This document shows positions 5,367 to 8,591 of a stretch of DNA of 8,591 bases, piece by piece (positions within the stretch are counted from its first letter, which is position 1; every line of letters begins with the position of its first letter). Location of the stretch: assembly GCA_030625465.1 (NCBI GenBank), contig DAOUQS010000072.1, positions 1 to 8,591 of the forward strand, written 5' to 3'. Origin of the DNA: Amylibacter sp. GTDB lineage: Bacteria > Pseudomonadota > Alphaproteobacteria > Rhodobacterales > Rhodobacteraceae. Under the pieces are notes generated by a model. The model saw nothing but the letters and a program-made list of their open reading frames with translations. It was not told the DNA's origin and searched no databases. A program made the position numbers and the translations under genes.

Positions 5367-6068
5367 ATGCAGAAAATCGGACTAATTGGTGGTCTGAGCT
5401 GGGTTGCCACCGCCGAATATTATCGGCGCTTAAATATCTTGACGCAAGAGCGTCTTGGCGGCGTCTCGTCGCCACGTATTGTGCTGGAAAGTGTTAATCG
5501 GCAACAATATGTGGAAGCGGTTATTGATCGTAAAGATGAAGCTGCTGCATGTGCGCAAATATTGGATGCGGCACAGGCGCTTGAACGCGCTGGTGCGGAT
5601 TTCATTGTTATCACATGCAATGATGTGCACCGTTTCGTTTCAGAAATTGCGCCCCATGTCGCAATTCCTTTTCTACATATTGCAGAAACTACGGCACTTG
5701 CTGTACATAATTGCGGGCTTCGTAAGGTTGCTTTGCTTGGTGTACGCAAAACAATGGAAGGTGATTTTTACCCCGGGATTTTAGCTGAACACGGCATTAA
5801 AACCATTGTCCCTGAAGAGCCCGATAGAAGCTATATCCATGATCGAATTTACGATGAGCTTGTCAGCGATATATTTACGCAAAAGACACGCGATGGGTTC
5901 TTGAAAGTAATTGCCAATACGACAAAACTGGGTGCACAAGGCGTTATCTTGGGATGCACAGAAATCCCGCTTTTACTTAAGGCCGATCATATCACAATCC
6001 CGTCTTTTTCCACGACAGAGTTGCATTGCAAGGCGGCAGTTGAACGTGCCTTGCTGTTGCGTGAATAA
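5367..6068 (+). CDS. Aspartate/glutamate racemase family protein
   Basis: The 233-residue protein belongs to the PLP-independent Asp/Glu racemase superfamily, which interconverts L- and D-amino acids with two cysteines acting as acid and base. M-Q-K-I-G-L-I-G-G-L-S-W at the N-terminus, Cys84 in V-I-T-C-N-D-V-H, and Cys197 in I-L-G-C-T-E-I-P-L-L are the defining motifs, so both catalytic cysteines are present. The subtype is close to aspartate racemase/YgeA-like enzymes, some of which accept broad substrates, so aspartate is the likely but unproven substrate. ATG 5367 is preferred to GTG 5361 because GAGG sits five bases before the ATG and overlaps the GTG. Its place right after an asparaginase gene suggests that the aspartate formed may be racemised. 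Two counted rows inside this gene (5641-5760) have 54 G+C of 120 bases, well below the asparaginase gene, which may hint at a different origin. Confidence 0.9.
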   Translation: MQKIGLIGGLSWVATAEYYRRLNILTQERLGGVSSPRIVLESVNRQQYVEAVIDRKDEAAACAQILDAAQALERAGADFIVITCNDVHRFVSEIAPHVAIPFLHIAETTALAVHNCGLRKVALLGVRKTMEGDFYPGILAEHGIKTIVPEEPDRSYIHDRIYDELVSDIFTQKTRDGFLKVIANTTKLGAQGVILGCTEIPLLLKADHITIPSFSTTELHCKAAVERALLLRE

Positions 6069-6085
6069 ACTCGCTTTAATCTGCA

Positions 6086-7426
6086 TCAGGTCTTTGAAAA
6101 ATCCTGTTTGGTTTTGTCAAACGTATCCTCGGTTCCCAGCATGGTAATTTCACGCCGTGGATAGGGTATCGAAATGTTATTCTCTTTCAGCGTATCCCAT
6201 AGTGCCAGATAGACGTTGCCGCGAATGTTGGTCAGGCCCTTGTTGGGGTCGCGTATCCAGAACCGCAGGATAAAGTCGATCGAGCTGTCGCCGAAGTTGA
6301 CAATATGGGCCACCGGTTTGGGGTTGTTGACGACGCGTTCAACGGTCAGGGGCGCAAGGGCGGCAAGCTTTTTAACTGCGTGCGGGTCGCAATCATAATC
6401 GACACCGAAATGGATATCGAGACGGACAAAATCGGATGAATGTGACCAGTTGATTACCTGATTTGTGATAAAATCCTCATTCGGGATCAGGTGTTCGCGG
6501 CCGTCACGCGTGGTAACAGAGGCATAGCGCGAACCCAGATAGGTAATCCAGCCGAAGGTTTCGTTCAGGGAAATCACATCACCGGGTTTAATGGATTTAT
6601 CCAGCAAGATGATAATGCCGGATATCAGGTTGGACACGATCCTTTGCAGGCCAAAGCCGATGCCCAGACCGATGGCACCGGATAAGACGGCAAGATTGCC
6701 AAGGTCAAATCCGATAACTTTCAGGCAAAGCAGAAAGCCGGTGGTGTAAAGTCCGATTTGAATTGCCTTTGACAGCAAAACTTTCAGGGATGGCGACATA
6801 TCGTCAATTTTGTTGACCTGCCTGATCGAAACGCGGGATGTAATGCGCGCGATAATAAACAGGGCCAGCAAGGTTATTATAGCGGTTAAAGCGGTCAGCA
6901 GCGAAAGCCGGGTGTTGCCAAACTCTATCGCTATGCTTTCCAGCACATGCTTTGTCGGTTCCAGAAAATCAGTGACCTGAAGGGTGGCAATGATCCAGCC
7001 GACCCATGTGGCGAATTTGCGCAGCGCGTTTATTTTAATCAGGGATGTGACAATGGAAATCAGCAGCCATGAAAATGCCAGCTCAATTGACAGGCCAATG
7101 AAAAAGGACCGGCTGGGCCAAGTGACGATTTGCATAATGGATACAACCGAAAAGGCGATGACGATGTAGACCGCAAGTGACACGCGGCGGTGGACATTTA
7201 GAATAGTCGCGGAAAAGTGCTTGTAGATACCTTCTTTGCCTTCGCACCATTTGGTGCATTTGGGTAAGAACGCGCGGGTTATTGCGGTGCATAATATGGC
7301 CAGTACGACGATAATAATAAGCTGGTACACAGTCCAGGGCTGCATCAGGCGCAGGCCGAACTTTAGCAGCTCACCCCATAGTTCTTGCGCGGACGTCAGA
7401 ACTTCTGTGTTGCTTTGCGGATCCAT
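6086..7426 (-). CDS. MscS-family mechanosensitive ion channel
   Basis: The product is a membrane channel that should open under bilayer tension and release small solutes on hypo-osmotic shock. From ATG 7424-7426 it has 446 residues, longer than E. coli MscS (286), because it carries extra N-terminal transmembrane helices. I see about six or seven hydrophobic spans near residues 35-54, 82-101, 108-130, 138-152, 176-194, 219-236 and 245-277. The last is the pore-lining helix with G-A-I-G-L-G-I-G-F-G-L-Q-R-I, followed by S-N-L-I-S-G-I-I-I-L-L and K-P-G-D-V-I, the MscS signature. The cytoplasmic vestibule domain follows, including I-P-N-E-D-F near 314-319 and H-F-G-V-D-Y near 339-344. A TTG 21 bases upstream is in frame, but AAAGGGG lies between it and the ATG, supporting the ATG. 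It converges on the racemase gene with 17 bases between and no visible terminator. Confidence 0.92.
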   Translation of the reverse strand: MDPQSNTEVLTSAQELWGELLKFGLRLMQPWTVYQLIIIVVLAILCTAITRAFLPKCTKWCEGKEGIYKHFSATILNVHRRVSLAVYIVIAFSVVSIMQIVTWPSRSFFIGLSIELAFSWLLISIVTSLIKINALRKFATWVGWIIATLQVTDFLEPTKHVLESIAIEFGNTRLSLLTALTAIITLLALFIIARITSRVSIRQVNKIDDMSPSLKVLLSKAIQIGLYTTGFLLCLKVIGFDLGNLAVLSGAIGLGIGFGLQRIVSNLISGIIILLDKSIKPGDVISLNETFGWITYLGSRYASVTTRDGREHLIPNEDFITNQVINWSHSSDFVRLDIHFGVDYDCDPHAVKKLAALAPLTVERVVNNPKPVAHIVNFGDSSIDFILRFWIRDPNKGLTNIRGNVYLALWDTLKENNISIPYPRREITMLGTEDTFDKTKQDFSKT

Positions 7427-7483
7427 ATGTTTTTTTGCCCCTTTCAATATATGCTAAGTGCTTTGCGCGGCTTTTTCCAGTGC

Positions 7484-7630
7484 TTGCTTACAAAACAATG
7501 CGCTGTTAAACGGGCGTTATGAAAATTATTTTTGACATGGATGACAAAACGCGCCTGCCGTGGCGGTTCTACGGCATGCAGTTTACGCTTATGGCGAAGC
7601 TTTAAGCGGCAATCCTGTTACTGTAAGCAA
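7484..7630. repeat. 9-base inverted repeat bracketing a small ORF upstream of leuC
   Basis: TTGCTTACA (7484-7492) is exactly complementary to TGTAAGCAA (7622-7630), separated by 129 bases. The arms enclose the 28-codon ORF at 7519-7605 and a short hairpin-capable stretch (GCCGT 7557-7561 with ACGGC 7571-7575). They could close a long-range RNA structure in the leuC leader or be the ends of a decayed insertion. A 9-base match within a 236-base interval is somewhat but not strongly unlikely by chance. The rest of 7427-7662 shows no tRNA and no good promoter pair. Confidence 0.35.
7519..7605 (+). CDS. Possible 28-residue small ORF upstream of leuC
   Basis: An ATG at 7519 opens a frame that ends at TAA 7603-7605, 57 bases before leuC. 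The peptide starts MKIIFDMDDKTRLPW and ends M-A-K-L; it mixes acidic, basic and aromatic residues and has no signal sequence or transmembrane span. Only three leucines occur and they are not clustered, so it is not a classical leucine attenuation leader. The ribosome binding site is poor (CGGGCG just before the ATG). I do not recognise the peptide. It may be a real short gene, the start of a decayed gene, or chance. Confidence 0.25.
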   Translation: MKIIFDMDDKTRLPWRFYGMQFTLMAKL

Positions 7631-7662
7631 AATACCCCAAAACACACACGCGGGAGGATCAA

Positions 7663-8591
7663 ATGTCCGCACCTAAAACAATCTACGATAAAATCTGGAA
7701 TACACATCTGGCGGATGAGGCCGAAGACGGCACCTGTCTGTTGTATATCGACCGTCATCTTGTCCACGAAGTGACCAGCCCGCAGGCCTTTGAAGGTTTG
7801 CGTCTGGCTGGGCGCCCTGTGCGCGCCCCTGAAAAAACCATCGCGGTGCCTGATCATAACGTACCAACCACGCTTGATCGTGTGAACGGCATTGAAAATG
7901 AAGAAAGCCGCATTCAGGTTGAAGCTTTGGATAAAAATGCCAAGGATTTCGGTATTCACTATTATCCGGTGTCCGACGTACGTCAAGGTATTGTGCATAT
8001 TGTCGGCCCTGAACAGGGTTGGACATTGCCTGGCATGACGGTTGTTTGTGGTGACAGTCACACCGCCACGCACGGCGCCTTTGGTTCATTGGCGCATGGT
8101 ATCGGCACATCTGAAGTGGAACACGTTCTGGCGACACAGACCTTGATCCAGAAGAAATCGAAAAACATGAAGGTTGAAATCACAGGGTCGTTGCGCCCCG
8201 GTGTGACAGCCAAAGATATCACGATGACGGTGATCGGTGAAACAGGAACCGCAGGTGGTACGGGATACGTGATCGAATATTGCGGCGAAGCTATTGAAGC
8301 GCTGTCTATGGAGGGTCGCATGACCGTCTGTAACATGGCGATTGAGGGTGGCGCACGTGCCGGGCTGATCGCGCCGGATCAAAAGACGTTTGACTATGTA
8401 AAGGGTCGCCCGCATGCGCCAAGCGGTGCTGACTGGGACAAAGCGATGGCCTATTGGGCAACGCTGTTCACCGATGAAGGTGCGCATTTTGATAAAGTGC
8501 TGACGATTAAAGGTGAAGACATTGCGCCAAGCGTGACTTGGGGCACTTCGCCTGAAGATGTGTTGCCGATTGATGCGGTTGTGCCTGCCCC
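7663..8591 (+). CDS. leuC: 3-isopropylmalate dehydratase large subunit LeuC (partial, 3' end outside window)
   Basis: With LeuD this enzyme isomerises 2-isopropylmalate to 3-isopropylmalate in leucine biosynthesis, in the cytoplasm, using a [4Fe-4S] cluster. ATG 7663 follows a strong GGGAGG at 7652-7657. The window holds 309 complete codons of the roughly 466-470 usual for the family. Clear family motifs are K-T-I-Y-D-K-I-W near residues 5-12, D-H-N-V-P-T-T near 64-70, [14 protein letters not shown] near 128-141 (active-site region), and [17 protein letters not shown] near 215-231 (aconitase family signature). The cluster cysteines lie in the missing C-terminal third. The gene is divergent from the MscS channel gene. 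No T-box, leucine-rich leader or clear attenuator was found upstream, and no -10 could be matched to the TTGACA at 7532-7537. Confidence 0.97.
   Translation, partial: MSAPKTIYDKIWNTHLADEAEDGTCLLYIDRHLVHEVTSPQAFEGLRLAGRPVRAPEKTIAVPDHNVPTTLDRVNGIENEESRIQVEALDKNAKDFGIHYYPVSDVRQGIVHIVGPEQGWTLPGMTVVCGDSHTATHGAFGSLAHGIGTSEVEHVLATQTLIQKKSKNMKVEITGSLRPGVTAKDITMTVIGETGTAGGTGYVIEYCGEAIEALSMEGRMTVCNMAIEGGARAGLIAPDQKTFDYVKGRPHAPSGADWDKAMAYWATLFTDEGAHFDKVLTIKGEDIAPSVTWGTSPEDVLPIDAVVPA

Noticed and set aside
7532..7537. Perfect TTGACA as a -35 for leuC
   Set aside because: No -10-like hexamer occurs 16-19 bases downstream; that stretch is G+C rich.
7606..7626. Run of codons Ile-Leu-Leu-Leu-stop just before leuC, resembling the end of a leucine leader peptide
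   Set aside because: It lies in the frame of the small ORF but after its TAA, and no start codon or ribosome binding site precedes it. No terminator/antiterminator pair with a T-tract follows.
7618..8487. Minus-strand open frames of 92-154 codons opposite leuC
   Set aside because: LeuC motifs are continuous on the plus strand across this whole stretch; the opposite frames look like compositional shadows.
1..8591. Defence island, prophage, CRISPR or insertion sequence
   Set aside because: No transposase, integrase, toxin-antitoxin, nuclease or repeat array could be recognised; nearly all coding space is accounted for by housekeeping and envelope genes.

Overview
The window reads as chromosomal DNA of an alphaproteobacterium, most likely a marine member of the Rhodobacterales (Roseobacter group). 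This rests on recognised protein types: an IalB-family periplasmic protein next to rlmN, a Tat-dependent YkuD transpeptidase, a very small Ala/Ser-rich secreted protein, and a Rhizobium etli-type asparaginase. G+C content is moderate. No rRNA, tRNA, CRISPR array, phage gene or insertion sequence was seen. The assignment is by protein resemblance only; no database was searched.

Region 1 (1-600): the 3' end of an NAD(P)-dependent epimerase/dehydratase gene converges on a minus-strand gene for a 64-residue exported single-span protein. That small gene has a strong ribosome binding site and a clear intrinsic terminator. Region 2 (598-2399) deals with the cell envelope: a Tat-exported L,D-transpeptidase and a CAP-domain lipoprotein are divergently arranged, and a second, dissimilar L,D-transpeptidase with a lipobox converges on the CAP gene. 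The second transpeptidase follows rlmN with one base between stop and start, so the two are probably one transcript.

Region 3 (2401-4168): rlmN and, upstream on the same strand, an IalB-family gene. The terminator of the IalB gene and an extended -10 promoter for rlmN are packed into the same roughly 45 bases, with transcription of rlmN predicted to start inside the terminator hairpin. Region 4 (4344-6068): a plus-strand pair for a zinc-type L-asparaginase and an Asp/Glu racemase family enzyme, nine bases apart, suggesting joint handling of asparagine and aspartate. The racemase gene is clearly lower in G+C in the stretches counted. Region 5 (6086-7426): a minus-strand MscS-type mechanosensitive channel gene converging on the racemase. 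Region 6 (7427-8591): an intergenic stretch with a possible 28-codon ORF bracketed by a 9-base inverted repeat, then leuC, which runs off the window.

Overall this is mostly core and envelope genome. I found no sign of a new defence, mobile or biosynthetic system. The points most worth a second look are the promoter nested in a terminator at 3578-3620, the small exported protein at 241-435, the envelope cluster, and the ORF with inverted repeat before leuC.
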